Shown here piece by piece: positions 1-12,167 of a DNA stretch of 64,000 nt. The translations under genes and the position numbers were made by a program. Under the pieces are notes generated by a model that was not told where the DNA came from, searched no databases, and was given only the letters and a program-made list of their open reading frames with translations. The stretch is from Bacteroidales bacterium (GTDB lineage: Bacteria > Bacteroidota > Bacteroidia > Bacteroidales > P3): contig JAFXXI010000005.1 in NCBI GenBank assembly GCA_017542345.1, positions 23,413-87,412 of the forward strand, written 5' to 3'. Every line of letters starts with the position of its first letter. Position 1 is the first letter of the stretch.

Positions 1-503
1 GTTGCAACAGCGACCTCTTCGACGCCGCCTCCGCCAGCCAGCTGAGCCTGGCCAGCAAAGGGGCCGCCGCCACCGCGCAGTATGAGGCGGGCGCCAATCC
101 CGTCACCCCTGTCATGCAAGGCCTTGCGGCCATACACCTGCCGCTGGTGGCGCTGGCTTTCCTGCTGAGTTTCCTGCTGGGATATATGCTCTACGGGGCA
201 CTGCTCGCCACCGTCGCAGCCCGTCTCGACAGTGACGCCGACAGCGTGGGGTGGACCCTTGTGACGGTCTCGCCGCTGGCGGCCACCGTCATGCTGGCCC
301 CCCTCCTGCTGCGGGCCCCCGCGGGGGCGCTGGCCGCATGGCTCACCCTGATACCCTTCACCGCACCCGCCGCGGCCATGCTGCGGCTGCCCTTCGGCCT
401 CCCCGTCTGGCAGGCAGTGGCCGCCGCCGTCATCATAATCGTCTCTGCCACAGCCATATCGCTGCTCGCGGCACGCGTCTACCGCCGCCGCCTCGTCCGC
501 TGA
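1..503 (+). CDS. ABC-2 type transporter permease, C-terminal part (5' end outside window)
   Basis: The reading frame is open from base 3 and ends at TGA 501-503; the start lies before the window. The visible 166 residues resemble the end of NatB-like (ABC-2 family) permeases. A short loop ending in a Pro-rich stretch is followed by about four hydrophobic segments, and the protein ends in a basic tail (RVYRRRLVR). The motif order (a long helix, a proline-rich turn with IPFTAP, a last helix and basic tail) is typical of export permeases that pair with a separate ATPase. The substrate cannot be told. The partner ATPase would be expected upstream, outside the window. Confidence 0.6.
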   Translation, partial: CNSDLFDAASASQLSLASKGAAATAQYEAGANPVTPVMQGLAAIHLPLVALAFLLSFLLGYMLYGALLATVAARLDSDADSVGWTLVTVSPLAATVMLAPLLLRAPAGALAAWLTLIPFTAPAAAMLRLPFGLPVWQAVAAAVIIIVSATAISLLAARVYRRRLVR

Positions 504-593
504 CCGCGACCCAACATTTTGGGGTCAGGTGACGAGAGGGCGAGGGTAATTTTTTTTATATACTCAACACTCTGGCTGTCAGCCATCGTGACT

Positions 594-610
594 CCCCACC
601 AAAGGTGGGG
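594..610. repeat. Short inverted repeat between the permease and recJ
   Basis: CCCCACC (594-600) and GGTGGGG (604-610) form a 7-bp stem with a 3-base loop, followed by TTGAAAAATTTTT. It may act as a weak terminator for the permease gene or as a hairpin in the recJ leader. The T-run is interrupted, so termination is uncertain. The rest of the 164-bp gap is AT-rich, with no clear gene. Confidence 0.35.
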
Positions 611-667
611 TTGAAAAATTTTTCTCCACGGTTGCAGAATTTTTAGTAATTTTACAGCCAGAAAAAT

Positions 668-2524
668 ATGAAAGAAAAGCATTGGATAATCAGAGAAGAC
701 TATGATTTAGAGACTGTTGAAAAACTTGCTGCTTCGCTGGGTGTTGACCGAATCATCGCCACGCTGCTCGTTGAGCGCGGGGTAACTACATTTGAGGAGG
801 CACGCCGATTTTTCAGGCCCGGGCTTGACCAGATCAACGACCCCTTCCTGATGAAAGGCATGAAAGAGGCGATAGAACGCATCAACAAAGCCATTGAGCG
901 ACAGGAACGTATCATGGTCTATGGCGACTACGATGTCGACGGCACGTCGGCCGTAGCGCTGGTGTACTCCTACCTGAAGGAGTTGGACCGCAACATTGAC
1001 TTCTACATCCCCGACCGCGAACGCGAAGGCTACGGCATTTCGTACCAAGGCATTGACTACGCCCGCGAGACAGGTGTGAAGCTGGTCATCGCCCTCGACT
1101 GCGGCATCAAGGCTATGGAAGAGGTGGATTATGCGGCTAAGTACGGCATCGACTTCATCATCGGCGACCACCACCTGCCCGACGAGGTGGTGCCGCGTGC
1201 GGTGGCCGTGCTTGATCCCAAACAGAAAGACTGCCCCTATCCCTACAAGGAGCTGAGCGGCTGCGGCATAGGCTTCAAGATTGTGGAAGCGCATCTGGAG
1301 CAGCGGATGGGCGTGCGGCTGTGCGACCTGCCGGAGCAACTCGACAAGAGCCGCCGGCAGCGGCAAGAAGAGCTGAAGCTGAAGCTGCTGAAATACCTTG
1401 ACCTGGTGGCCGTGAGCATCGCCAGCGACATCGTGCCCATCATGGGCGAGAACCGCGTGCTGGCCTTCTTCGGCTTGCGGGTGCTCAACACCAAGCCGCG
1501 TCCCGGCATCGAGGCCATACTGAAATACGGCCATGTGGATCGCCGGAAAGCCGACCAACCCGAGCAGGCGGACACCACGGGCGAGACGTCGACACCGCCG
1601 ATGAAGAACGGATACTTCGAGAAAGAGCTAACCATCAGCGACCTGGTCTTCCTCGTCGGTCCTCGCATCAACGCCGCCGGACGCATCCGGTCGGCCTTCG
1701 ACTCGGTGCGGCTCATGCTCACCGAAGACCCCGCCATCGCACACCAGCTGGCCGACGACATCAACAACTACAACATGGAGCGCAAAGACCTCGACACCGC
1801 CGCCACCGAGGAGGCCAAGCGGCGCATCGACACCGACCCGTTCTACGCCGGACGGCAGTCGCTGGTGCTCTATGACCCGAGTTGGCACCGCGGCGTGGTA
1901 GGAATCGTGGCTAGCCGCATCGTGGAAGCTTACAACAAGCCCGCCATTGTGTTCACACGGGGCAGCGACGACCTGATTACCGGTTCGGCACGGTCGCTCA
2001 AGGAGTTCGACATGCACCAAGCACTGGAGAAATGCGCCGACCTGCTGGAGCACTTCGGCGGACACAAGAGCGCCGCCGGCGTGTCGCTGCGGCAAGAGAA
2101 CATGAAGGCCTTTCTGGAGCGCTTCGAGCAGCTGGTGCGGGAAAGCCTCGGCACCGAGGAGGTCGTGCCCGAGATTGAAATCGACGCCGAGATAGGGTTC
2201 TCGCAGATTACGCCCAAGTTCCTGCGCATTCTCAAGCAGTTCGCCCCCTTCGGGCCGGACAACAACGTGCCGGTCTTCGTCAGCCGCGAACTGGTGGATA
2301 CGGGTGGCGCCCGCATCGTGGGCACCAACCATATCAAGTTCAACGCCATCCCGCTCACCGAACGGTCGGCCCCCTATCCTGCCATAGCGTTCCAGCTGGG
2401 ACATGCTTTCGGACGTATGCGCCACGGCGACCGTTTCGACCTCTGCTATCAGTTGGAGGAGAACTACTGGAAAGGGCGCACCGAGATACAACTTAATGTC
2501 AAGGACATCAAGTTTGAGGATTGA
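668..2524 (+). CDS. recJ: Single-stranded-DNA-specific 5'-3' exonuclease RecJ
   Basis: Degrades single-stranded DNA 5' to 3' in recombination, base-excision and mismatch repair. The 618-residue protein shows the DHH-family phosphoesterase signature: DYDVDG at about 87-92, the ALDCG aspartate near 144, and the DHH triad at 167-169. A DHHA1 half follows (GGHKSAAG, about 470-480), and the C-terminal OB-fold segment is also present. A polar insert (about 297-320, rich in Gln, Thr and Glu) lies between the DHH and DHHA1 parts, where related proteins vary. The protein is slightly longer than the roughly 570-residue norm. The gene stands alone and is closed by a strong bidirectional terminator shared with the convergent peptidase gene. 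Confidence 0.95.
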   Translation: MKEKHWIIREDYDLETVEKLAASLGVDRIIATLLVERGVTTFEEARRFFRPGLDQINDPFLMKGMKEAIERINKAIERQERIMVYGDYDVDGTSAVALVYSYLKELDRNIDFYIPDREREGYGISYQGIDYARETGVKLVIALDCGIKAMEEVDYAAKYGIDFIIGDHHLPDEVVPRAVAVLDPKQKDCPYPYKELSGCGIGFKIVEAHLEQRMGVRLCDLPEQLDKSRRQRQEELKLKLLKYLDLVAVSIASDIVPIMGENRVLAFFGLRVLNTKPRPGIEAILKYGHVDRRKADQPEQADTTGETSTPPMKNGYFEKELTISDLVFLVGPRINAAGRIRSAFDSVRLMLTEDPAIAHQLADDINNYNMERKDLDTAATEEAKRRIDTDPFYAGRQSLVLYDPSWHRGVVGIVASRIVEAYNKPAIVFTRGSDDLITGSARSLKEFDMHQALEKCADLLEHFGGHKSAAGVSLRQENMKAFLERFEQLVRESLGTEEVVPEIEIDAEIGFSQITPKFLRILKQFAPFGPDNNVPVFVSRELVDTGGARIVGTNHIKFNAIPLTERSAPYPAIAFQLGHAFGRMRHGDRFDLCYQLEENYWKGRTEIQLNVKDIKFED

Positions 2525-2529
2525 AAAAA

Positions 2530-2561
2530 GAGAGGGGCTCCAGACGGAGCCCCTCTCTTTT
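2530..2561. terminator. Bidirectional Rho-independent terminator between recJ and the M28 peptidase
   Basis: A perfect 12-bp GC-rich stem (2530-2541 with 2546-2557) and an AGAC loop are followed by TTTTA. On the other strand the upstream A-run gives a matching T-run. It serves both convergent genes. Confidence 0.9.
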
Positions 2562-2566
2562 ATTTC

Positions 2567-4051
2567 TTAGAAGTAATAACCCAGTGTGACGGCGTAGCTG
2601 TCCATCCGCGCCCTGGGAAGGTCGGGAGCGGTGGAGAAGAGGTTGTTTTTGTGGTAGTACCAGGTGCCGGTCAGCCGCCAATGTCCGCCGAGACGCATAC
2701 CGAAGTCAAATATCAGGCCTCCTTGGTCGGGGTTGGCTTGATAGTGAGGCGAGGCAGCCGTGAGGTCGCCATAGAAGCGGCCGTCGAGCACACGGCCGTA
2801 GTAGCCGCCGAAGCCGATAAAGAATCCCGTCCCCATCTCACGGAAACCCAGCTGCAGGGTCACAGGCACAAAGACTGAGTGCTGCTCCATACCAAACCCT
2901 TTTCCATAGGCGTCAGCGGGCGCCGGCAGGGGGCAGTTGGAGTAGTTGTAGAGCACGTCGGCGTGGAGCGCGAAGAACTTTCCGAGGTTGTAGTGCAGCA
3001 TCAGGCCGCCTTGGAAGCCGTAATGGCTTTTGCCGACGATGACGGCATCGGGGAAGTCCATATTGCTTGTATTGTATCCCACGGCGAGGCCTGCCTCGAA
3101 GGAGTTGGCTTTGTGTTTGGAAGCCAGACGTCCCGAAGCCAGTTTTCCATCGTGCCGTGAGGCGGCGACGGTGAGGGCGGTGAGGTAGTCGGTGATGCGA
3201 TCGAGGCCATCGTAGTCAATGAGGTCGGCATCGTCCTCGGGCTTGTGGTAGGGCGACTTGAGGCCCGTGGTGACGGCCAACGTGGGGATGCCTTCTTCGG
3301 CGAAAGGCTCGGTGTCGGTGGCGGTGAGGAGAGAGTTCTCGAAGGATTTGAAGCGCACCTTGAGATCGCTGCCGAGTTGGTCGGGAGCGAGCCAGCCTTT
3401 GGCTTTGGCCACCGTGCCGCTGCCGTCGAGGACGAGTTCGCCGTTGGCTTGGTACCAACCCACCATATCGATGCTCAGCATCAGCTTGACTTGGTCAATC
3501 ATGCCTTTGTCCTTGAGTTGCCTCACGATGGCTTTCGAGCCGAAGAGGCCTTTCTCCTCGGCGTCGAAGGCACAGATGATGACGCTGCGTTTCAGGTCGC
3601 CCCGGCGGGCAACCAGCTGGCGGGTGATTTCGAGGAGGCAGGAGGAGCCCGAGGCGTTGTCGTCGGCGCCGTTGCACACGCGGTCACCCTTCATACCGAT
3701 ATGGTCGTAGTGGGCGCCCAGGACGATGTACTCGTCCTTCAGCTCAGGGTCATTGCCCTCGATGACGGCGACGAGGTTGCAGAAATTGCCCTGACCGAGG
3801 ATGGGGTTGTCTTGCCGGAAGGGAACCTGATAGTTGTCGCCCCAGAAGGGTGTGAGGCCCATCTGACGCCATTGACGGAGAATATAGTCGGCCGCCTTCT
3901 GTCCGTCAGGAGTTCCGGCTTCGCGTCCGCGGAGGCTGTCGGAAGCAAGGGTGTAAAGATGCTGCTCCAGCCGCTGGCGCTGGCTGTCCTGCCCACGGAC
4001 GACGCCGCACAACAGCAAGACGGCGGCAAGGAGGGTTGCAATACGTTTCAT
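2567..4051 (-). CDS. Secreted M28-family metallopeptidase fused to an outer-membrane beta-barrel domain
   Basis: A signal peptide (1-20, ending before Gln) is followed by an M28 zinc aminopeptidase domain (about 25-298). Metal and catalytic positions are visible: H114 (GAHYDH), D130 (ADDNASG), E165/E166 (DAEEKG), D195 (SIDMVG) and H269 (SPYHKPED). After a short linker, residues 315-494 look like a PorT-type beta-barrel: alternating hydrophobic and aromatic strands, Gly-rich turns, and a terminal aromatic residue (GYYF end). The architecture suggests a peptidase tethered to the outer membrane by its own barrel, facing the periplasm or outside. That is inference. It is the second gene of a two-gene unit, 3 bp after the endonuclease/phosphatase-fold lipoprotein gene. 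Confidence 0.85.
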   Translation of the reverse strand: MKRIATLLAAVLLLCGVVRGQDSQRQRLEQHLYTLASDSLRGREAGTPDGQKAADYILRQWRQMGLTPFWGDNYQVPFRQDNPILGQGNFCNLVAVIEGNDPELKDEYIVLGAHYDHIGMKGDRVCNGADDNASGSSCLLEITRQLVARRGDLKRSVIICAFDAEEKGLFGSKAIVRQLKDKGMIDQVKLMLSIDMVGWYQANGELVLDGSGTVAKAKGWLAPDQLGSDLKVRFKSFENSLLTATDTEPFAEEGIPTLAVTTGLKSPYHKPEDDADLIDYDGLDRITDYLTALTVAASRHDGKLASGRLASKHKANSFEAGLAVGYNTSNMDFPDAVIVGKSHYGFQGGLMLHYNLGKFFALHADVLYNYSNCPLPAPADAYGKGFGMEQHSVFVPVTLQLGFREMGTGFFIGFGGYYGRVLDGRFYGDLTAASPHYQANPDQGGLIFDFGMRLGGHWRLTGTWYYHKNNLFSTAPDLPRARMDSYAVTLGYYF

Positions 4052-4054
4052 ATA

Positions 4055-4909
4055 TTATAGTTTCAAAAGAATCTCGATGGGATAGTGGTCGGAGATGAAG
4101 GGCACGCCGTAGTCGCCGTCGAGGGTGCGAAACCGCAGCACGTCGGCGTCACGCACGAAGAAGTGGTCGATCACCTTGCCGTCTGTGCCATTGCCGCTTT
4201 GGTCGTAGCCGCCGAAGGCATTGTAGGTGATGGCGTGGCTGGTGTTGTCGGTCATAGTGCGCGCATCCTGCATGCCCGACGTATAGAAAGCATTGAAGAT
4301 AGTGTCGTCTATGGTGGAGTTCATGTCGCCGCCGAGGATGACGGGGAACCCCTCCGATTCGTCCACAAGTCCGGCGATATACTTAGCCGACTCGGCACGG
4401 GCAATCTGACCCACATGGTCGAGGTGGGTATTGAAGTAGTTGAACGAGCGGCCGCTTCTCTTGTCGGTGAAAAAAGCGCATGTCACCGTGCGGTAGCAGG
4501 CGGCATCCCATCCTTTGCTCGCCTCCCATGGGGTTTCGCTCAGCCAGAGGGTGGTACACAACGACATGTCGGCCGAGAGGCGGGTCGTATCATAGTAGAT
4601 GGCCATGAACTCGCCGGCTTCCTTGCCGTCGTCGCGTCCCACACCGATGCGGCGGTACTCGGGCAGGCAGCTGTCGAGGTAGTACAACTGGTCAATCAGC
4701 GCCTCCTGCAAGCCGATGGCGGCGGGACGTTCTTCAAGAATCATCTTCACGACGGCGTCCTTGCGGTTGGGCCAACCGTTGTCGCCGTCGATGTTGTTCC
4801 AGGAATTGTAACGGATGTTGAACGAGATGATCTTCAGGTCGTCGTCAACAGGCTTGCTGCAACTGCACAGCAGCAGCACCAAGGAAAAGAGGAATGCAAC
4901 ACGTTTCAT
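4055..4909 (-). CDS. Endonuclease/exonuclease/phosphatase-family lipoprotein
   Basis: The start is placed at the ATG ending at 4909 because the protein then begins with a lipoprotein signal (MKRVAFLFSL...LCSC, modified Cys 17). A longer form of 305 residues exists but would bury the signal. The remaining 267 residues carry the EEP fold: SFNIRYN near the start, the catalytic Glu in GLQEAL, GGDMNS in the middle and SDHYPI at the end. Such proteins hydrolyse phosphodiesters of nucleic acids, phosphoinositides or sphingomyelin; the substrate here is unknown. It probably sits on the cell surface or the periplasmic face of the envelope. It is co-transcribed with the M28 peptidase that follows. Confidence 0.85.
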   Translation of the reverse strand: MKRVAFLFSLVLLLCSCSKPVDDDLKIISFNIRYNSWNNIDGDNGWPNRKDAVVKMILEERPAAIGLQEALIDQLYYLDSCLPEYRRIGVGRDDGKEAGEFMAIYYDTTRLSADMSLCTTLWLSETPWEASKGWDAACYRTVTCAFFTDKRSGRSFNYFNTHLDHVGQIARAESAKYIAGLVDESEGFPVILGGDMNSTIDDTIFNAFYTSGMQDARTMTDNTSHAITYNAFGGYDQSGNGTDGKVIDHFFVRDADVLRFRTLDGDYGVPFISDHYPIEILLKL

Positions 4910-5030
4910 AGTGCTTATAAAACGTAGTAATTCAACAATTATTGCCCCGCGGCGGCACAATAACGGCGCCACTTACTCGTTATTATATTGAGTCATTCTG
5001 TTAAAAGAGACAAGCAGCAAACACATTTGT

Positions 5031-5062
5031 CTTATCTCCTTAACTCCGGACTCCTTAACTTC
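5031..5062. repeat. Degenerate ATCTCCTTA iterons upstream of ettA
   Basis: Reads CTTATCTCCTTAACTCC, then ACTCCTTAACTTC. It has the same CTCCTTA(A/T) units as the inverted repeat after yicC (43612-43735), so it looks like a decayed copy of that element in the ettA leader. The flanking gap (4910-5076) shows no gene. Confidence 0.5.
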
Positions 5063-5076
5063 TAAAAATATAGATT

Positions 5077-6747
<1,671 letters not shown>

Positions 6748-6750
6748 ACG

Positions 6751-6786
6751 AGAGGCCCTCCGGCAGTTGCCGGAGGGCCTCTTTCT
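6751..6786. terminator. Bidirectional terminator between ettA and the DUF4159 gene
   Basis: A 15-bp stem (AGAGGCCCTCCGGCA paired with its complement at 6768-6782) is followed by TTTCT. It separates two convergent genes. Confidence 0.85.
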
Positions 6787-6787
6787 C

Positions 6788-7441
6788 CTATTCCATAAAG
6801 ACATACCTCACTATGTTGCTCCCCATCTGCAGGGCCTTCAGGCGGGTGGCTTGGCTGTCGCCGTGCACATCCTGATCCTCCCAGCCGTCGCCGAGGTCAC
6901 ACTCCCAGGTGAAGAAGCACACCAGCCGCCCCTCATAGATAAGCCCGTAGCCTTTCGGGGGCTTGTTGTCGTGCTCGTGTATCTTGGGCAGCCCGTTTGG
7001 GAACTGGTATTTCTGGTGATAGATGGGGTGGCTGAACGGCAACTCCACAAACTCCAGCTCGGGGAACACCTTCTTCATCTGCGGCACCACAAACTCGCGC
7101 AAGCCGTAGTTGTCGTCAATGTGCAGGAATCCGCCGCCGATAAGGTACTTGCGCAGGTTCTGCGCCTCGCGCTCGCTGAACACCACATTGCCGTGCCCCG
7201 TCATGTGCACAAAGGGGTAGTTGAACAGCTCCGCGCTGCCCACATCCACCGTGGCAGGTTCTGCCATCAACCCCATCTGCTGATCCTGGTTGCAAAACGC
7301 CACCAAGTTGCGCAGCGACGTCGGGTTGGCATACCAGTCGCCACCGCCTCCGTACTTCAACAGCGCCACCTGCGGCTGGGCTACCACCTGGCTCGCCTCC
7401 ATGGCGACAAACAAAGACAAAAGCAGCAGAATCTTTTTCAT
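6788..7441 (-). CDS. DUF4159 domain-containing secreted protein
   Basis: 217 residues with an N-terminal signal peptide (1-21, ending VVAQ). The body matches the DUF4159 pattern: LLKYGGGGDWYANP near the start, MTGHGNVVFS, then GGFLHIDDNYG and ELPFSHPIYH. The fold is thought to be glutamine-amidotransferase-like without a proven activity. The protein is probably periplasmic. Its start overlaps the stop of rsmE by 4 bp (ATGA), so it is translated from the mnmA-rsmE transcript. No function is assigned. Confidence 0.8.
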   Translation of the reverse strand: MKKILLLLSLFVAMEASQVVAQPQVALLKYGGGGDWYANPTSLRNLVAFCNQDQQMGLMAEPATVDVGSAELFNYPFVHMTGHGNVVFSEREAQNLRKYLIGGGFLHIDDNYGLREFVVPQMKKVFPELEFVELPFSHPIYHQKYQFPNGLPKIHEHDNKPPKGYGLIYEGRLVCFFTWECDLGDGWEDQDVHGDSQATRLKALQMGSNIVRYVFME

Positions 7442-8175
7442 GGACAGTCATTGATAAGGTTGAAGGCCGTGACAGCATACAGCGCCGCCGTCTCGGTGCG
7501 CAGGCGGCTGGGGCCAAGACTCACGGGCTGGAAGCCACACTCCATGGCCAGCACAATCTCCTCCTCCGAGAAGTCGCCCTCAGGGCCGATGAGCACCACG
7601 GTATCCTGTCCGGGCTTCAGCGCGGCGCCCAGCGGTGTTCGCGGCTTGTCGGCCTCGCAATGGGCGATAAAACGCTGACTCGACCGATGGTTAGAAGAAA
7701 GCCACTCGCTGAGCGACACAGCCCCATTGATACGCGGCAGGGTGAGATGCAGGCTCTGCTTCATGGCGCTCACGGCTATCTTCTCAAGTCGCTCCGTCTT
7801 CAGAAACGACCGCTCCGAATGGTCACACTGCAACAACGTAATCTCTCCTACCCCAATCTCTACAGCCTTCTCCACCAGCCACTCCATGCGCGAGGGGTTC
7901 TTGGTGGGCGCCACCGCCAGCTGTAGAGACATTTCATGAAACGTCTCTTTGCGGGTAGCACCATCCTCATGAGCCGTTTCTTGAAACGGCTCTACAATAC
8001 AGGCACGATCGTTGGTCTGGAGAATACGGCACTGGTAGAGGTGGCCCTGCCCGTCTGTGACATGAATGGTGTCGCCCTCACGCATACGCAGCACACGCAC
8101 TGCGTGGCGGCTCTCCTCGGCGTCGAGGGTGCAGAAACCGCTGGATGATATGTCTTTACTATAGAATAACTGCAT
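7438..8175 (-). CDS. rsmE: 16S rRNA (uracil-1498-N3)-methyltransferase RsmE, carrying an inserted repeat
   Basis: Methylates N3 of U1498 of 16S rRNA in the assembled 30S subunit. An N-terminal PUA-like barrel (1-70) contains SRHAVRVLRMREG. The SPOUT knot methyltransferase domain shows VLIGPEGDFSEEE and SLGPSRLRTETAA near the C-terminus. Between the two domains (about residues 61-84) lies a segment encoded entirely by a 72-bp double-hairpin repeat that relatives lack. It adds about 24 residues to the linker without shifting frame. The gene starts 3 bp after mnmA and overlaps the DUF4159 gene by 4 bp. Confidence 0.92.
   Translation of the reverse strand: MQLFYSKDISSSGFCTLDAEESRHAVRVLRMREGDTIHVTDGQGHLYQCRILQTNDRACIVEPFQETAHEDGATRKETFHEMSLQLAVAPTKNPSRMEWLVEKAVEIGVGEITLLQCDHSERSFLKTERLEKIAVSAMKQSLHLTLPRINGAVSLSEWLSSNHRSSQRFIAHCEADKPRTPLGAALKPGQDTVVLIGPEGDFSEEEIVLAMECGFQPVSLGPSRLRTETAALYAVTAFNLINDCP
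7923..7994. repeat. 72-bp palindromic repeat inserted in the rsmE coding sequence
   Basis: Two adjacent hairpins, GTAGAGAC...GTCTCT (7923-7948) and GAGCCGTTTC.TGAAACGGCTC (about 7971-7992), lie inside terminal inverted repeats GTAGAG (7923-7928) and CTCTAC (7989-7994). The length is exactly 24 codons. The GTAGAGAC...GTCTCTAC ends are shared with the perfect palindrome at 48613-48638, so both belong to one family of small mobile palindromes. Confidence 0.75.
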
Positions 8176-8178
8176 AAG

Positions 8179-9240
8179 CTATACAATCATACCGGAGGCT
8201 ATCACCAGATGAGCGTCGCTGTCGTAGACGGTGGCGTACTGGCCGGCGGCGATGCCCTGGATGCGGTCGGTGCTGTCAATCTGCACCAGCCCGTCGTCGG
8301 TGGCGTGCAGCAAGCCGCGGTGGAACTCGGGGGTGTGGCGAATCTTGAAGGTCACCTCCATAGGCAGAGGCAGCTCGATAGGCGCCAGCGGATGGAACCC
8401 CATCAGCGTCACCTTGTTGCCGTGGGCGGCATCGGGATCATAACCCTGACTGACATACAGCACATTCTCCTCAATGTCCTTCCTCACCACAAACCACGGC
8501 CCGCCGCTCAGGTACAGCCCCTTACGCTGACCGATGGTGTGGAACCAATAGCCCTTGTGCGTACCCAGCACCCTGCCTGTCTCCAACTCCACAATCCTGC
8601 CCTTTTTCTCACCCAGATAGCGCTTGATGAAGTCGTTATAGTTAATCTTGCCCAGGAAGCAGATGCCCTGCGAATCCTTGCGGTCGGCACTGGGCAGATG
8701 CGCTTCGTGGGCGATGGCGCGAACCTCACTCTTCATCAAGTGTCCTATGGGAAACATCAGTTTCTCTATCTGCTTATAGTCGAGCTGCGACAGGAAGTCC
8801 GTCTGGTCTTTGATAGGGTCCTTGGCCGTAGCCAGGAAAGTGAGTCCATCTCTCACTTCTTCGGTGCGGGCATAGTGTCCTGTGGCGATGCGGTCGTAGT
8901 CATGGCCCCGCCTGTCGTCGAAAGCGCCGAACTTGATAAGCTTGTTGCACATCACGTCGGGGTTGGGTGTCAAACCCTTGCGCACACTCTCGATGGTGTA
9001 GCTCACCACATTGTCCCAGTACTCCTTGTGCAGGTTCACCTCCTCAAAGCGGCAGCCATACTTCTTGGCAATCCATTGCGTAATCTCGATGTCTTCCTCA
9101 GCCGGGCAGTCTATCCAGCCCTCCTCGTTCTCCATCCCGATACGGATATAGAAGATGTCGGGCGTATACCCCTGTTCCTTCAACAGGTGCACCGCCACCG
9201 AGCTATCCACGCCCCCCGACACCAATGCCGCTATCTTCAT
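8179..9240 (-). CDS. mnmA: tRNA-specific 2-thiouridylase MnmA
   Basis: Thiolates U34 of Lys, Glu and Gln tRNAs at the wobble position, using ATP and a sulfur relay. The 353 residues include the PP-loop SGGVDSS (8-14). The two reactive cysteines sit in the usual contexts: VMCNKLIKF (first Cys, near 105) and GICFLG (second, near 200). [12 protein letters not shown] forms the C-terminal beta-barrel. It is the first gene of mnmA-rsmE-DUF4159. The 49-bp gap upstream, to the end of the EamA gene, has no obvious promoter. Confidence 0.95.
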   Translation of the reverse strand: MKIAALVSGGVDSSVAVHLLKEQGYTPDIFYIRIGMENEEGWIDCPAEEDIEITQWIAKKYGCRFEEVNLHKEYWDNVVSYTIESVRKGLTPNPDVMCNKLIKFGAFDDRRGHDYDRIATGHYARTEEVRDGLTFLATAKDPIKDQTDFLSQLDYKQIEKLMFPIGHLMKSEVRAIAHEAHLPSADRKDSQGICFLGKINYNDFIKRYLGEKKGRIVELETGRVLGTHKGYWFHTIGQRKGLYLSGGPWFVVRKDIEENVLYVSQGYDPDAAHGNKVTLMGFHPLAPIELPLPMEVTFKIRHTPEFHRGLLHATDDGLVQIDSTDRIQGIAAGQYATVYDSDAHLVIASGMIV

Positions 9241-9289
9241 ATTTATAATAACGCAAAACCCAGCATTCTATTTTACCTGCGGCAAAAAC

Positions 9290-10201
9290 TTACTTTGCGT
9301 CGCGGCGGCTGCGGCCGAGCACCACGATGGTGACGGCGGCGAGAATCAGCACGATACCGGCCAGGAGACGCAACGTGAAGGGCTCGGCAAAGACAAGGAC
9401 GCCGATGAGCACCGCCGTGGTAGGTTCCAGGGCGCCAAGGATGGCCGTCGGCGTGGAGCCTATATACTTGGCGGCGTAGACCATCATCACCAGCGCCATG
9501 ATGGCCGGCACGACGGCAAGCCACGACACCCAAAGCCACGCCCGTGGCGTAGGCGGCAACTGTAGCGGCTGGCCGCTCAACAGCGCGAAGAGCGCCATGC
9601 CGGCGGCACAATAGAAAAGCACATAGAAGTTGATCTTGAACGACGACATGACCAGCGGCGACTTGTCAACGACAATGATATACAACGCATAGGTAAGCGC
9701 CGAGACAAGCACCAGGACAACTCCGCCGATGTGCAGAGTGCCAGCGCCGTCACCCCAATAAAGAAGCAATACACCTGCGAAACTGAGCAGGATGCTCAAA
9801 ACCGTAGCCAGACGGATGCGTTCGCGGAAAAAAACAGCCATGATGGCAGCCGTCATCACCGGATAGGTGAAAAGAATGGTGGAAGCCACACCGGCAGGCA
9901 TGAGATGGAAGCTCAGATAGAGGGTAAGCGACGAGAAGATGAACAGCACCCCTAAAGCCGTGAGGGTGAGGAATTCACGACGGTCGACCTTCAGGCTCTC
10001 GCGGCGGAACATCATGACGACTGCCACTATCAGCCAAGCAAGACCGAAACGATAGAAAAGCACCGAGGGCGTATTCATGCCTTCGGCATAAAGGTTAAGC
10101 GCTCCAAGCGGGTTGGTGCCATAGCAGACGGCGGCCCCGATGGCACACATAACGCCGATGAAACGGCGCGATTTTTTCACATCTTTTAACATCTCTGACA
10201 T
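9290..10201 (-). CDS. EamA/DMT-family transporter
   Basis: The start is taken at the ATG ending at 10201 (MSEMLKDVKKS, 303 residues). The frame stays open 40 codons further upstream, but that stretch is translated 11-bp-iteron repeat and is unlikely to be real. About ten hydrophobic helices form two EamA repeats; the second contains GALEPTTAVLIGVLVFAEP, the typical conserved loop. It is an inner-membrane exporter or permease of small metabolites, with unknown substrate. It lies downstream of ftsZ on the same strand but after the ftsZ terminator. Confidence 0.85.
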   Translation of the reverse strand: MSEMLKDVKKSRRFIGVMCAIGAAVCYGTNPLGALNLYAEGMNTPSVLFYRFGLAWLIVAVVMMFRRESLKVDRREFLTLTALGVLFIFSSLTLYLSFHLMPAGVASTILFTYPVMTAAIMAVFFRERIRLATVLSILLSFAGVLLLYWGDGAGTLHIGGVVLVLVSALTYALYIIVVDKSPLVMSSFKINFYVLFYCAAGMALFALLSGQPLQLPPTPRAWLWVSWLAVVPAIMALVMMVYAAKYIGSTPTAILGALEPTTAVLIGVLVFAEPFTLRLLAGIVLILAAVTIVVLGRSRRDAK

Positions 10202-10218
10202 ACCTTGACAGTCATCTT

Positions 10219-10324
10219 CCTCTCCGCTTCCCCTCCGGTCCCCCTCCGGTCCCGCTCCGCTCCCCCTCCGCTCATCGTCGGTCGAAATGCGAAGGGGATG
10301 CGGAGCGGATGCCGAGGGCATCCC
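10219..10324. repeat. 11-bp-iteron intergenic repeat, copy 1
   Basis: The left arm is a run of 11-bp units (CCCCTCCGGTC, CCCCTCCGGTC, CCGCTCCGCTC, CCCCTCCGCTC). The centre contains GTCGGTCGAAATGCGAAG, and the right arm GGGGATGCGGA, GCGGATGCCGA. Homologous elements occur at 25681, 34704, 46760 and 59376. This copy lies between ftsZ and the EamA gene. Confidence 0.8.
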
Positions 10325-10346
10325 TACCGGTAGCCTGCGGCAGGGG

Positions 10347-10396
10347 AAAAAAGAGAGCCGCCGACAGCGCTCATAGAGGGGTCTGTCAGGCGGCTC
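10347..10396 (-). terminator. Terminator of the dcw cluster, after ftsZ
   Basis: On the minus strand GAGCCGCCTGACA pairs with TGTCGGCGGCTC across an 18-base loop and is followed by TCTCTTTTTT. This position and strength fit the end of the ftsZ transcript. Confidence 0.75.
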
Positions 10397-10421
10397 AGGG
10401 ATGGAAGCCTACGGCAACATA

Positions 10422-12098
<1,677 letters not shown>

Positions 12099-12167
12099 GT
12101 GCTTGTATTTTTCTATCTTATTGATAAAGATGTCATTATTAAGATTTCGCCTTCAATAACGGCACCC

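Noticed and set aside
10202-10321. A 40-residue N-terminal extension of the EamA transporter
   Set aside because: The stretch is translated 11-bp-iteron repeat (RRGSGAGPEGD-like); the normal start is at 10201.
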